Source: Methylobacterium sp. E-005
Lineage (GTDB): Bacteria > Pseudomonadota > Alphaproteobacteria > Rhizobiales > Beijerinckiaceae
Direction of reading: 5' to 3'
DNA length: 35,126 bases
NCBI RefSeq assembly: GCF_022829725.1
Contig: NZ_JAKSYG010000193.1
Coordinates: 1 to 35,126 of the forward strand
Shown: positions 16,348-25,222 of the stretch, piece after piece
Numbering within the stretch: the first letter of the stretch is position 1
Layout: each line of letters opens with the position of its first letter
Program-made: the position numbers and the translations under genes
Notes under the pieces: model-generated
Seen by the model: only the letters and a program-made list of their open reading frames with translations
Told to the model about the DNA's origin: nothing
Database searches by the model: none

Positions 16348-18516
16348 ATGCGCATCTCGATCAAGGCCAAGCTGGCCGGCGGTTTCGGTGTCATTCTCCT
16401 CCTGACCGGATTGGCCGGCGGCGTCGGGTATCAGCGGCTGCTCGCCGCCGACGAGGCCATGCGCTTCGTCGTCGGGCGCTCCGAACTGCAGAGCCACGTC
16501 CTGTCGGCCAAGGCCACGGCGATCCGGGCCGTCTCCAACACGCGCGCCACGATCAACAGCGCCAGCGACGAACAGCTTGCGATCCACGCCCGGCGCGCCT
16601 CGGAATACCAGGCCGATGCAATAACGGAACTCGGCAAGGCTAAGCTCCAGGTGACGTCCGACGAAGGCCAGCAACTCTTCGCCGTCGCGCTCGACAAGCT
16701 CGACAAGCAGCAGGCGCTCGGCAACCGAATCGTCGAGCTGACACACCTCAACGCCGCGGCCCGGACCTGGGCCCAGCTCGATGCCGCCGGCCGTCCGGCG
16801 ATGATCGCCCTGCGCGCCGAACTGGAGGGGATCGCCGACAAGGCCGCCACCCCGGCGGGTGGCAATCTCTTCAGGGCCGTGTCGGCCTTCCACATCCAGC
16901 TCGAACGGACCTGGGGCCAGATGCAGGCGGCCGCCGCAGCGGGCACGCAGGACGCGCTCGCGAGCCGGGTGGACGCCGTGAAACGGAGCCGTGCTGAACT
17001 CGCGAAGCGCCTGGACACGCTGACCCGCGCCGCCAACGGGGTAGCCCTCGACGGCCTCCAGAGGACATTCAATGTCTGGAGTGCTGTGATCGACAAGACT
17101 CTCGCCCTGGTGGAGACCGGCGCTGCGGTGAAGGCCGTGGCCCTGGCGTCGGGCGAGTACTCGACCGCCACCACCGAGGGGGCTCGGGCGCTCGACGCGC
17201 TGCGCGATTACCAGGAACAGCGCAAGATCGAGGCCGTCGATCAGGCGAGGGCTGCCTCCCGCGACGGGCAGACGATCCTGCTCGGCACGGTCGCCGGCGC
17301 GTTCCTCGTCGGCCTCATTATCGCCGGCTGGCTCGCCCTCTCCATCGCGTGCAACCTTGGCCGGGCGGTGTCCCTCGCCGAAGCCGTGGCGGTCGGCGAT
17401 CTCGACCAGACGATTACGGCGACGTCCGACGACGAGATCGGCGACCTGGTGGCGGCCATGAACCGGATGACCGCCAACCTCAACGCCACCGCGGCTTTGG
17501 CCGATGCGATTGCGCAGGGCGACCTGACCGTCGCGGCCAAGCCGCTCTCCGACAAGGACAGGATGGGGCTCTCCCTGCAGACGATGCTGGAGAAGCTGCG
17601 GGCGGTGGTGGCCGAGGCCAGTGCGGCGGCCAGCAACGTGTCGACGGGCTCGGAGGAGCTGTCCTCCTCGGCCGAGCAGCTGTCGCAGGGCTCGACCGAG
17701 CAGGCCGCGTCGACGGAACAAGCCTCGTCCTCCATGGAGGAAATGGCCGCCAACGTGAAGCAGAACGCCGAGAATGCCGGCCAGACCGAGGCGATCGCCC
17801 TGCAATCGGCCCAGGATGCCGAGGCGAGCGGCGCCGCGGTGGGCCGCGCGGTCGATGCGATGCAGACGATCGCGCAGAAGATCACGATCGTCCAGGAGAT
17901 CGCCCGCCAGACCGACCTCCTGGCGCTCAACGCGGCGGTGGAAGCCGCGCGTGCCGGCGAGCACGGGCGGGGCTTCGCGGTGGTGGCCTCCGAGGTGAGG
18001 AAGCTCGCCGAGCGCAGCCAAGCGGCGGCGGCCGAGATCGGGACGCTGTCGGCCGACACCGTCAAGGCGGCGCAGCAGGCGGGCGAGATGCTGGGGCGGC
18101 TGGTGCCCGACATCAATAAGACCGCCAGCCTGGTCGAGGAGATCTCGGCGGCGTGCCGGGAGCAGGATATCGGTGCAAGCCAGATCAACCAGGCGATCCA
18201 GCAGCTCGACAAGGTGACCCCGCAGAACGCGGACGCCTCCGAGCAGGTCTCGGCGACCTCAGACGAACTGGCCGCCCAGGCGGAGAAGCTGCAGGCGACG
18301 ATGGCCTATTTCCGGACCGACCGGCGGGCTGCGGTGGTTCCCACGACCTGGGCGGGCACGCCGATCACCAACGGATTGGTCGCCAAGGACGCGGCCGCCA
18401 AGGTCACGAATCCGAAGGCGAGCACGCGCGTGACCAAGACATCGGGCTTCGCGCTCGACATGGGCGAAGGGTCAACCCGAGACGCCCGCGATGCCGAGTT
18501 CGTCCGCGCCGCCTGA
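16348..18516 (+). CDS. Methyl-accepting chemotaxis protein, membrane-bound (first)
   Basis: Transducer of 722 residues. TM1 is at about residues 8-28 ([18 protein letters not shown]), followed by a long helical periplasmic domain (30-305) and TM2 at about 309-335 ([22 protein letters not shown]). HAMP follows ([17 protein letters not shown], with [13 protein letters not shown]), then a second HAMP-like stretch ending near 400. The signalling domain has the tip [40 protein letters not shown]. Residue 625 is Pro in [11 protein letters not shown] where Gln is usual (the second MCP has [11 protein letters not shown]), which could kink the adaptation helix. It ends with GFALDMGEG and [12 protein letters not shown] after a low-complexity linker, a tail shared with the next MCP. 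The ligand is unknown: the periplasmic domain resembles a four-helix bundle but I cannot name a subfamily. Confidence 0.93.
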   Translation: MRISIKAKLAGGFGVILLLTGLAGGVGYQRLLAADEAMRFVVGRSELQSHVLSAKATAIRAVSNTRATINSASDEQLAIHARRASEYQADAITELGKAKLQVTSDEGQQLFAVALDKLDKQQALGNRIVELTHLNAAARTWAQLDAAGRPAMIALRAELEGIADKAATPAGGNLFRAVSAFHIQLERTWGQMQAAAAAGTQDALASRVDAVKRSRAELAKRLDTLTRAANGVALDGLQRTFNVWSAVIDKTLALVETGAAVKAVALASGEYSTATTEGARALDALRDYQEQRKIEAVDQARAASRDGQTILLGTVAGAFLVGLIIAGWLALSIACNLGRAVSLAEAVAVGDLDQTITATSDDEIGDLVAAMNRMTANLNATAALADAIAQGDLTVAAKPLSDKDRMGLSLQTMLEKLRAVVAEASAAASNVSTGSEELSSSAEQLSQGSTEQAASTEQASSSMEEMAANVKQNAENAGQTEAIALQSAQDAEASGAAVGRAVDAMQTIAQKITIVQEIARQTDLLALNAAVEAARAGEHGRGFAVVASEVRKLAERSQAAAAEIGTLSADTVKAAQQAGEMLGRLVPDINKTASLVEEISAACREQDIGASQINQAIQQLDKVTPQNADASEQVSATSDELAAQAEKLQATMAYFRTDRRAAVVPTTWAGTPITNGLVAKDAAAKVTNPKASTRVTKTSGFALDMGEGSTRDARDAEFVRAA
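17570..18305 (+). repeat. MCP signalling-module direct repeat, copy 1
   Basis: About 735 bases encoding the signalling hairpin of the first MCP, matching 19601-20336 at a constant offset of 2031 bases with only scattered substitutions, many of them third-position. The flanking sensor domains are unrelated, so the similarity stops abruptly. This suggests recent duplication or gene conversion. Confidence 0.85.
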
Positions 18517-18542
18517 CGGGACATCACCAGAGGGAGAGCAAC

Positions 18543-18560
18543 CGGCGGTCTCGGCCGCCG
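18543..18560 (+). terminator. Small GC hairpin between the two MCP genes
   Basis: CGGCGG (18543-18548) and CCGCCG (18555-18560) form a six-bp stem with a six-base loop in the 111-base gap between the MCP genes. No T-run follows, so it may be an RNA-processing or partial attenuation hairpin rather than a true terminator. Confidence 0.3.
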
Positions 18561-18627
18561 CACGACAGACGATGCGACCCCCGGGTCGACGGTCCCAATC
18601 CACGGAGTCACCCAGCGAGGGTTCATC

Positions 18628-20547
18628 ATGACAATGTTCGACAATATCTCCATACCACGGAAACTGTTTCTGGCCTTCGCCCTGATGCTGGCGGTCGGCC
18701 TCGGCATCAACGGCGTCGTCTACTGGAAATCGACCGAGATCCGGCAATCGGTGACTTGGACGGATCACACCATCCAGGTGATCGATTCCACCGACCGGGC
18801 GATGGCCGCCATGGTCGATCAGGAGACCGGCTATCGCGGGTTCCTGCTGTCCGCGGACGAGAAGTTCCTCGACCCCTACCGTAAGGGCTGGACCGCGTTC
18901 GAGACCGCGTGGCAGCAGGCCAAGGGCCTGACGGCGGACAATCCGGCCCAGCAGGAGCGGCTCGCCACGGTCCGCCGTCTCGCGGAATCCTGGCACACCG
19001 GCGTGGCCGAGAGGGGCATCGCCCAGATGGCCGATCCCCGGACCCGCGACGCCGCCCGGCAGGCGGAGATCGCCGGCACCGGAAAGGCCGCGATGGACGG
19101 CCTGCGCGGGGAGATCGGCCAGATCATCGGCACCGAATCCGAGCTGATGGAGACGCGCCGCTCCGCGCAGAACGCGGCTTTCGACACGACGACGCAGATG
19201 ATTCTGCTCGGCATCGTAGCCAATCTGGTGATTGCCGTCGCGATCGGGCTCGTCCTGGTCCGCACCGTCGCCAAGCCCGTCACCCGGATCAGCGCCAGCC
19301 TGGCGAATCTCGCCACCCCCTTCGACACGGGGCGGCGGGACGAGGTCGGCCGGATCGAGGGGACCGCCCAGGCGGTGGAGCAGGCCTTCCGGGAGATCTC
19401 GGGCGTCCTCGCGGCGGCTTCGGTCGGTGATTTCAGCAAGACGCTGTCGAAGGATTTCGGCGGCCTCAGCAGCGAGGTCGAGGGTAATCTCCGCGCGATG
19501 ACCGACAACCTGAAGACGATCGCAGGCGTCGCCACTGCTATCGCCTCAGGGGACCTGACCGTCGAGACGCAGCGCCTGTCCGACCAGGACGTGCTCGGCA
19601 TCGCCCTCGAGCAGATGCTGGAGAAGTTGCGGGCGGTGGTGACCGAGGCGAGCGCGGCGGCCGGCAACGTGTCGGCCGGGTCCGAGGAGCTGTCCTCCTC
19701 GGCCCAGCAGCTGTCGCAGGGCTCGACCGAGCAGGCCGCGTCGACGGAACAGGCCTCCGCCTCCATGGAGGAGATGGCCGCCAACGTGAAGCAGAACGCC
19801 GAGAATGCCGGCCAGACCGAGGCGATCGCCCGGCAATCGGCCCAGGATGCCGAGGCGAGCGGCGCCGCGGTGGGCCGCGCGGTCGATGCGATGCAGACGA
19901 TCGCGCAGAAGATCACGATCGTGCAGGAGATCGCCCGGCAAACCGACCTCCTGGCGCTCAACGCGGCGGTGGAGGCCGCGCGTGCGGGCGAGCACGGGCG
20001 GGACTTCGCGGTGGTGGCCTCCGAGGTGAGGAAGCTCGCCGAGCGCAGCCAAGCGGCGGCGGCCGAGATCGGGACCTTGTCGGCCGACACCGTCAAGGCG
20101 GCACAGCAGGCGGGCGAGATGCTGGGGCGGCTGGTGCCCGACATCAAAAGGACCGCCAGCCTGGTCGAGGAGATCTCGGCGGCGTGCCGGGAGCAGGATG
20201 TCGGCTCGGGTCAGATCAATCAAGCGATCCAGCAGCTCGACAAAGTGACCCAGCAGAACGCGAGCGCGTCCGAGCAGGTCTCGGCGACCTCGGACGAACT
20301 GGCCCTGCAGGCGGAGCGGCTTCAGGCGACGATCGCCTACTTCCGGATCGAGGCGGCGTCGGGCGGGGAGGCGGCGGCTCCGCGCCTGCGGGCTGCGGCG
20401 GCGCGGATGGCGGCGCCGGCCCGGCCGGGCCAGGCGGTCACCCCGAAGGCGCGGGCGCGGACAGCCGGATCGCCGGGCTTCGCCCTCGACATGGGCGAGG
20501 GCGAGATCCGCGATGCCCGCGACGCCGAATTCGTCCGCGCCGCCTGA
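18628..20547 (+). CDS. Methyl-accepting chemotaxis protein with CHASE3 sensor domain (second)
   Basis: Transducer of 639 residues. TM1 at about 11-32 ([21 protein letters not shown]), a CHASE3 periplasmic domain with its hallmark [20 protein letters not shown] (about 70-90), TM2 at about 191-212 ([21 protein letters not shown]), HAMP ([17 protein letters not shown]), a linker, then the signalling domain. In the kinase-control tip the almost universal GRGFAVVA reads GRDFAVVA: codon GAC at 20002-20004 makes Asp459. The rest ([29 protein letters not shown]) is intact. From about 19601 to 20336 the DNA is nearly identical, without gaps, to the first MCP at 17570-18305. It ends in the same tail, GFALDMGEG plus [12 protein letters not shown]. 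The start at 18628 gives a positively charged N-terminus before TM1. Confidence 0.93.
   Translation: MTMFDNISIPRKLFLAFALMLAVGLGINGVVYWKSTEIRQSVTWTDHTIQVIDSTDRAMAAMVDQETGYRGFLLSADEKFLDPYRKGWTAFETAWQQAKGLTADNPAQQERLATVRRLAESWHTGVAERGIAQMADPRTRDAARQAEIAGTGKAAMDGLRGEIGQIIGTESELMETRRSAQNAAFDTTTQMILLGIVANLVIAVAIGLVLVRTVAKPVTRISASLANLATPFDTGRRDEVGRIEGTAQAVEQAFREISGVLAAASVGDFSKTLSKDFGGLSSEVEGNLRAMTDNLKTIAGVATAIASGDLTVETQRLSDQDVLGIALEQMLEKLRAVVTEASAAAGNVSAGSEELSSSAQQLSQGSTEQAASTEQASASMEEMAANVKQNAENAGQTEAIARQSAQDAEASGAAVGRAVDAMQTIAQKITIVQEIARQTDLLALNAAVEAARAGEHGRDFAVVASEVRKLAERSQAAAAEIGTLSADTVKAAQQAGEMLGRLVPDIKRTASLVEEISAACREQDVGSGQINQAIQQLDKVTQQNASASEQVSATSDELALQAERLQATIAYFRIEAASGGEAAAPRLRAAAARMAAPARPGQAVTPKARARTAGSPGFALDMGEGEIRDARDAEFVRAA
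19601..20336 (+). repeat. MCP signalling-module direct repeat, copy 2
   Basis: Second copy, in the CHASE3 MCP; same offset of 2031 bases throughout. It carries the Gly-to-Asp change at 20002-20004 that copy 1 lacks. Confidence 0.85.
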
Positions 20548-20668
20548 TCAGCACGCGCGCCGGGTCCGGACCCGCAAGGGCCCGGACCCAGAAACCACCG
20601 ACCACCTCACCGATAGGCGGACTCCCGAAGCGGGGATCCGACAGGCGGCGACCGAGCCGGAGACCCGT

Positions 20669-21142
20669 ATGTCCAGCGTCTGGCAGTATCTGACCCTCGG
20701 CCTCGATCGCGAGATCTTTGGGATCAATATCGCGTCCGTTCACGAGATCTTGGATTACCGCGCGCCGGCCGCCCTGCCGCACGCGCCGCCCTTCCTGGTC
20801 GGCATGATCGATGTCCGCGGGCAGAGCTACCCGGTCATCGACCTGCGGACCAAGCTCGGCCTGCCGGCGATCCCGGTGACGCCCGCCACCCGCATCATCC
20901 TTCTGAACATCGCTTTGCGGGACCGCGCCCTGCGGGTTGGCTTCGTGGCCGATCGGGTGATCGAGGTGACGGAACTCGACCGGGCCGAGATGGAATCGGC
21001 CCCCGAGGTCGGCGGTCGCTGGCGCTCGAACTACATCGCCGGCATCGGCCGCAAGGGCGAGGCCTTCGTGGTGGTGTTCAACCTCGAAGCGCTCATGGCG
21101 GGCGACGATCCCGCCCTGCTTGAGCCGCCGCTCGCCGCCTGA
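20669..21142 (+). CDS. cheW: Chemotaxis coupling protein CheW (second copy)
   Basis: A 157-residue CheW. ATG 20669 is preceded by GGAG (20659-20662) at six bases; the frame is open further upstream, but that part overlaps the MCP tail and its translation is not CheW-like. Core segments: YLTLGLDREIFGINIASVHEIL, FLVGMIDVRGQSYPVIDLRTKLGL, IILLNIALRDRALRVGFVAD, RVIEVTELD and a GIGRKGEAFVVVFNLEAL C-terminus. It sits directly before cheR. The two CheW paralogues in the cluster may form mixed arrays or pair with different transducers, perhaps membrane versus soluble; that is inference. Confidence 0.93.
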   Translation: MSSVWQYLTLGLDREIFGINIASVHEILDYRAPAALPHAPPFLVGMIDVRGQSYPVIDLRTKLGLPAIPVTPATRIILLNIALRDRALRVGFVADRVIEVTELDRAEMESAPEVGGRWRSNYIAGIGRKGEAFVVVFNLEALMAGDDPALLEPPLAA

Positions 21143-21160
21143 CAGCCAGGGATCGATGCC

Positions 21161-22006
21161 ATGCCGCAGCTGAAGGACCGCCATTTCCACACGGTCGCCG
21201 ATCTGATCCAAGCCCGGATCGGCATCCAGATCCCGGAAGCCAAGCGCACCATGGTCGAGGGCCGGCTGCGCAAGCGCATGCGGGCGCTCGACCTCGACAG
21301 CCTCAACGCCTACGGCGACCACCTGTTCGATGACGGGCACCTCGCCGAGGAATTCGTCCACATCATCGACTGCGTCACCACCAACAAGACGGATTTCTTC
21401 CGGGAGCCCGCCCATTTCGAGCAGCTGCGCGACGATCTGGTGCCGCTGCTCTGCCGGCGGCGGGGCGGGAACCCGCGCCTCAAGGTCTGGAGCGCCGCCG
21501 CCTCGACCGGGGCGGAGGCCTACACCCTGGCGATGATCCTGCAGGACATGATCGCGGCGGGGCACGGGTTCAGCTACGCGATCCTCGGCACGGACATCTC
21601 CACGGAGGTCCTGCGCGTCGCCGCGGAGGCGATCTACCCGGAGGAGATGCTGGCCCAGATCCCGCCGGCCTTTCGACGCCGCTACGTGATGACCGCCCGG
21701 GACCCGGCGCGGAAGCTCGGGCGGATCGTGCCCGAGCTGCGCAGCCGCGTGCATTTCCAGCGCCTCAACCTGATGGATGCGTCCTACGCGGTCGATCAGG
21801 ACGTGGACGTCATCGTCTGCCGCAACGTCCTGATCTATTTCGACAAGGACACCCAGAAGGCGGTGCTCGGCCGCCTCGCCCAGCATTTGCGGCCGGGGGG
21901 CTTCCTGATCGTCGGGCACTCGGAATCCATGGCCGGAACCGGCGTGCCCGGCCTCACACAGGTTTCCTCGACCATCTTCAGCAGGGCGCGGGACCTGATC
22001 CAATGA
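21161..22006 (+). CDS. cheR: Chemotaxis protein methyltransferase CheR
   Basis: SAM-dependent methyltransferase that methylates glutamates of MCPs; 281 residues. The N-terminal helical domain (about 1-75) contains the positively charged [12 protein letters not shown] helix that recognises receptors, followed by [15 protein letters not shown]. The SAM-binding part reads [18 protein letters not shown], where STGEE or STGQE is commoner; then [15 protein letters not shown] and [28 protein letters not shown] closes the fold. No TPR or C-terminal extension is present. The stop overlaps the cheB start in ATGA, so methyltransferase and methylesterase are made together. Confidence 0.95.
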   Translation: MPQLKDRHFHTVADLIQARIGIQIPEAKRTMVEGRLRKRMRALDLDSLNAYGDHLFDDGHLAEEFVHIIDCVTTNKTDFFREPAHFEQLRDDLVPLLCRRRGGNPRLKVWSAAASTGAEAYTLAMILQDMIAAGHGFSYAILGTDISTEVLRVAAEAIYPEEMLAQIPPAFRRRYVMTARDPARKLGRIVPELRSRVHFQRLNLMDASYAVDQDVDVIVCRNVLIYFDKDTQKAVLGRLAQHLRPGGFLIVGHSESMAGTGVPGLTQVSSTIFSRARDLIQ

Positions 22007-23100
22007 ACCAACGCGATCCGACGCGCGTCCTGATCGTCGACGATTCCGCCTCGGTCCGACAGACCCTCGTGACCATCCTCGAGGGCGCGCCCGACATCCG
22101 GGTGATCGGTACGGCCGCGGATCCGTTCATCGCGGCCCGGCGCATCCAGGAGGAGGTGCCGGACGTGATCCTCCTCGACCTCGAATTGCCACGCATGGAC
22201 GGGCTGACCTTCCTGCGGAAGATCATGGCCCAGCGGCCGATCCCCGTGATCGTCTGCTCCGCCCTGACCGAGGCGGGCTCGCGGACGCTGTTCGATGTGC
22301 TTGAGGCCGGTGCCGTCGATGTCGTGTCCAAGCCCCGGATCGACACCCGTCAGTTCCTGGTCGAATCCTCGGTGCGGGTCTGCGACGCGGTGCGGGCCGC
22401 CGCCCGGGCCAAGCTGCGTCCGGGCCGCCTGGAATCGCGCCGCATCGAGAAGAAGCTGACGGCCGACGCCGTGCTGCCGGCCCCCAGCCCCAATCGGGCC
22501 GTGGCCGAGACGGACCGGATCGTCTGCATCGGCGCCTCGACGGGCGGCACCGAGGCGCTGCGTGACGTGCTGGAGCAACTGCCGCGGGATTGCCCGGGCC
22601 TCGTGGTCGTCCAGCACATGCCGGAGCATTTCACCGCCGCCTTCGCCCGGCGGCTCGATGGCCTCTGCACCATTGCGGTAAAGGAGGCTGTGGAAGGCGA
22701 CCTCGTGCTGCCCGGGCAGGCCTTGATCGCTCCGGGGGGCCGGCACCTCCTGCTGCAGCGGACCGGGAACCGCTACAGCGTGTCGGTGAAGGAGGGCCCG
22801 CTGGTCTCACGGCATCGGCCTTCCGTGGACGTGCTGTTCCGGGCGGCGGCCCGCTGCGCCGGCGCGAACGCTCTGGGCATCCTGATGACCGGCATGGGCG
22901 ACGACGGCGCTACCGGCCTCCTGGAGATGCGCCGCGCCGGGGCGCTCACGGTGGCGCAGGACGAGGAGAGCTGCGTGGTCTTCGGCATGCCCAAGGAGGC
23001 GATCGAGCGGGGCGCGGCCGCGAAGGTCGTCCCGCTGGACCGGATTCATCACGAGATACTTCGATTTGGCGCTATGCCGGCACTCCGTCAGCCGGCCTGA
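22003..23100 (+). CDS. cheB: Chemotaxis protein-glutamate methylesterase CheB
   Basis: Receiver-regulated methylesterase/deamidase, 365 residues. Receiver: VDDSASVRQ with acidic pair at Asp13/14, phosphoacceptor Asp59 in [13 protein letters not shown], and VVSKPRID for the conserved Lys. A linker (about 130-172) follows, then the catalytic domain with its triad: Ser179 in [12 protein letters not shown], His205 in VVQHMPEHF and Asp301 in [13 protein letters not shown]. All required residues are intact. It overlaps cheR by four bases and ends the che operon. No cheD follows, so receptor deamidation would rest on CheB alone. Confidence 0.95.
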   Translation: MNQRDPTRVLIVDDSASVRQTLVTILEGAPDIRVIGTAADPFIAARRIQEEVPDVILLDLELPRMDGLTFLRKIMAQRPIPVIVCSALTEAGSRTLFDVLEAGAVDVVSKPRIDTRQFLVESSVRVCDAVRAAARAKLRPGRLESRRIEKKLTADAVLPAPSPNRAVAETDRIVCIGASTGGTEALRDVLEQLPRDCPGLVVVQHMPEHFTAAFARRLDGLCTIAVKEAVEGDLVLPGQALIAPGGRHLLLQRTGNRYSVSVKEGPLVSRHRPSVDVLFRAAARCAGANALGILMTGMGDDGATGLLEMRRAGALTVAQDEESCVVFGMPKEAIERGAAAKVVPLDRIHHEILRFGAMPALRQPA

Positions 23101-23770
23101 GCGGCAAGCTGGCCGCGATCGTCCGCCGGGACTGATCCTGCCGTGCGGGGCTCGGTCCGGATGGTCCGCCCCGAAATCCGCGGTGCTTCCGCGCTCTGCC
23201 CCAATCAGCAGGACGGGTCCATCCCGGCCTGACGGACGGTCTCCGACGGCCCAGCCGATGTCAGCGCGCATGAAAATGCCCGCGCCGGCGAACCGGGCGG
23301 GCGAAGGTGGATCCACGCTTCGGGGGATCGCGGATCGATAATCGTCCTTTTACCGGGATCCGTGGCATCCAACAGCTTCCGGTGAGGTCTGCCACTGTCG
23401 CAGGAGCGACCGCAGGACGATACCGGTATGGGGACGCGGTTCTTGTCGACGGTGAGCGGTCCAGGCGGTGGCCGCCGGGACGCCAGACCTCTGCGCGAGA
23501 CCTGACCGGGTCAAGCCCATCCGCCCGGGCCGGGCCGTGGTACTATTCGAAGTTGTGGCGTGCCACGGTGAAGGTCCGGCTCCGCCTGAGAAGGTCTCCC
23601 CGGACCGGCTGTGCTTCGGCGCACGCACTCTTTTGTGAAGAAACGCTTTCCTGGGCGCGGCTGTTTCATGCCGGTTCCTGGCGACGCTCCGAAACCCAAC
23701 CGATTCCGGTCGCGTTGATCTGGAAGCGGAGCCGGATCTGAAGACCTCGCAGTGTGAAAGGAGGATGAAG
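23101..23770. other. Long intergenic region after cheB
   Basis: About 670 bases without a supported gene. Frames open on either strand (for example minus 23350-23820 and plus 23307-23741) translate to Arg/Pro/Ser-rich sequence without domains. A weak hairpin (GCGGC 23101-23105, GCCGC 23112-23116) directly follows the cheB stop. The promoter of the small secreted protein gene should be in the right half. Confidence 0.45.
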
Positions 23771-24076
23771 ATGCGAATGAAGCTTGCAGGCGCAGCGCTC
23801 CTCGCGCTCGGTACGCTCACCGCGTCCGTGGGGACGGCCGAGGCCGCCCAGGGCTGCGGACCCGGGTTCCACCGGGGCTACTCCGGCTGGTGCAGGCCCA
23901 ATTGGCGTCCCTACGCCTACCGTCCGGTCTTTTATGCCCGGCCGGTGGTCTACGCCTGGCACCGCCCATGGGGCTGGCGCCATCACTGGGGTTGGCATCA
24001 CGCCGGCTGGCACCGTCATTGGGGCTGGCACCGTCCATGGGGCTGGCATCGGGCCGCGTGGCACCACCGGTGGTAA
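23771..24076 (+). CDS. Small secreted GCG_CRPN-type protein with Trp/His repeats
   Basis: A 101-residue exported protein. The AAAGGAGG box (23757-23764) touches an ATG at 23765, so the next ATG at 23771 (six-base spacing) is the better start. Signal peptide MRMKLAGAALLALGTLTASVG, cleavage near AEA-A. The mature protein begins with GCGPGFHRGYSGWCRPN, the Gly-Cys-Gly ... Cys-Arg-Pro-Asn signature of a small-protein family common in Hyphomicrobiales. The C-terminal half is repetitive, built of WGW and HW/HR units separated by a few residues. Function unknown; a cell-envelope or metal-binding role is conceivable from the His content. It is monocistronic and followed by a GC hairpin. Confidence 0.85.
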   Translation: MRMKLAGAALLALGTLTASVGTAEAAQGCGPGFHRGYSGWCRPNWRPYAYRPVFYARPVVYAWHRPWGWRHHWGWHHAGWHRHWGWHRPWGWHRAAWHHRW

Positions 24077-24082
24077 GCGTCG

Positions 24083-24113
24083 GGCCGGCGCTCCGGCGCC
24101 TCCGGCGCCGGCC
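24083..24113 (+). terminator. GC-rich stem-loop after the GCG_CRPN gene
   Basis: GGCCGGCGC (24083-24091) pairs perfectly with GCGCCGGCC (24105-24113); the 13-base loop can itself pair as GGCGCC. No T-run follows, which is common in very GC-rich genomes. It lies 7 bases after the stop codon, between convergent genes, so termination is its likely role. Confidence 0.5.
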
Positions 24114-24154
24114 TCGACCGGCTATCCGCGGCACAGGACACATCGAGGCGACCG

Positions 24155-25039
24155 TCAGGCGTCCGCCTCGCTGCGGACCAGCTTGAGGAAGGACAGGGCG
24201 GCGCTCGAGAGCGGGCGCCCCGGGCTCCCCAGGACGGTGACCGAGAACGTCACCGTCGGCTGCAAGCGGCGCACGACGACCTGCCCCTTGAGGGCTTTCA
24301 CGGTCACGGCCTCCGCGATGGCAAAGCCCAGACCCGCGGCCACCATGGCGCAGGCGGCGGCCGCGTTCTGCGTCTCCGCGACGAGGCGCGGCGTGACCCC
24401 GTTGACGGTGAAGAGTTCATCGACCTGATCGCGCAGGCGGTACTGCCGACCGAGTGAGATGTAGGGCTCGTCGTGCAGCTCGGAGAGCGGGACGGACTTG
24501 TGCCGCGCCAAGCGATGGCCGGGCGGCAGGACCACCAGCCCGGGCAATTCGATCGGCGGCGCCGCCACCAGGGCGCTGCGGCCGACCGGCAGCGCGAAAC
24601 CGAGATCGGCATTGCCGGCCTGCACCAGGTCGTGGACCTCCCGCGAACTCGCCACCACGAGCGAGATCCGCACCGGCTGCACCTCCATGGCGAACTGGGC
24701 CAGCAGCCGCGGGATGAGGGACAGGCCCATCAGCGGCATGGCCGCGACCCGCAATTCCCCGCTGCCCACGCCGCGCATGTCGTCGATGACGCGATCGAGC
24801 CGGTCCGCGGCCGCGAACAGGGTCGCGACGGCCCCCTCCAGCTTCACGGCCTCCGGCGTCGGCTGGAGATGGCGCCGCGAGCGGTCGAACAGCGGCAGCC
24901 CGGTCTCGTCCTCCAGGCTGCGGAGCAGCTTCGTGACCGCGGGCTGCGTGAGCAGCATCCGCTGCGCCGCCCGGCTGACCGAGCCGCTCTGCATCACGGC
25001 CCGGAACGCTTCCAGTTGCCGAAGCCGGCTCGGCGTCAT
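24155..25039 (-). CDS. LysR-family transcriptional regulator
   Basis: LTTR of 294 residues. N-terminal winged helix-turn-helix: RLRQLEAFRAVMQSGSVSRAAQRMLLTQPAVTKLLRSLEDETGLPLFDR (about 5-53), a typical LysR DNA-reading head. The linker helix is followed by a two-lobed effector domain, starting with GELRVAAMPLMGLSLIPRLL, with LSELHDEPYISLGRQYRLRDQV and CAMVAAGLGFAIAEA further on. It resembles the regulators of opine and amino-acid catabolism (OccR/NocR side) in layout, but the effector cannot be read. It diverges from the binding-protein gene of the amine/opine operon across about 180 bases that hold two inverted repeats, so it very probably controls that operon. Confidence 0.92.
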   Translation of the reverse strand: MTPSRLRQLEAFRAVMQSGSVSRAAQRMLLTQPAVTKLLRSLEDETGLPLFDRSRRHLQPTPEAVKLEGAVATLFAAADRLDRVIDDMRGVGSGELRVAAMPLMGLSLIPRLLAQFAMEVQPVRISLVVASSREVHDLVQAGNADLGFALPVGRSALVAAPPIELPGLVVLPPGHRLARHKSVPLSELHDEPYISLGRQYRLRDQVDELFTVNGVTPRLVAETQNAAAACAMVAAGLGFAIAEAVTVKALKGQVVVRRLQPTVTFSVTVLGSPGRPLSSAALSFLKLVRSEADA

Positions 25040-25222
25040 CCAGACCTCGTCTCGCTACCGGAAGGAATGGAACCGCAAAAATTATGAATTTGCGTCTCCC
25101 GTCAAGTCTGCGCACGCTACACAGCATTCGCGAGCCAATAGGCGCGGGAGATGCTTATTGGACAAGCGTCTTGCCTGTTCAGCACGCAGGAATGGCTTTC
25201 CGATTGCTCACGGAGGCAAGCG
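25040..25222. promoter_or_regulatory. Divergent LysR/transport-operon control region with two inverted repeats
   Basis: Two symmetric elements lie in this gap. The first, at 25074-25094, has half-sites CGCAAA and TTTGCG around an AT-rich centre, 35-55 bases upstream of the LysR start, a usual place for an autoregulatory LysR site. The second has CCAATA (25135-25140) and TATTGG (25156-25161) with a 15-base spacer, about 60 bases upstream of the binding-protein ATG. GGAGG (25212-25216) is the ribosome site of the rightward operon. Confidence 0.55.

Noticed and set aside
16327..18021. A long minus-strand frame opposite the first MCP (and a similar one at 18876-20147)
   Set aside because: Shadow of the MCP coiled-coil coding; no domain and no start signal.
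17570..20336. The MCP repeat as a mobile element
   Set aside because: No terminal inverted repeats, target duplications or transposase; the repeat is coding sequence shared by two receptors.
23350..23820. A 156-codon minus-strand frame after cheB, overlapping the GCG_CRPN start
   Set aside because: No domain; it overlaps the convincing ribosome site and signal peptide of the plus-strand gene.
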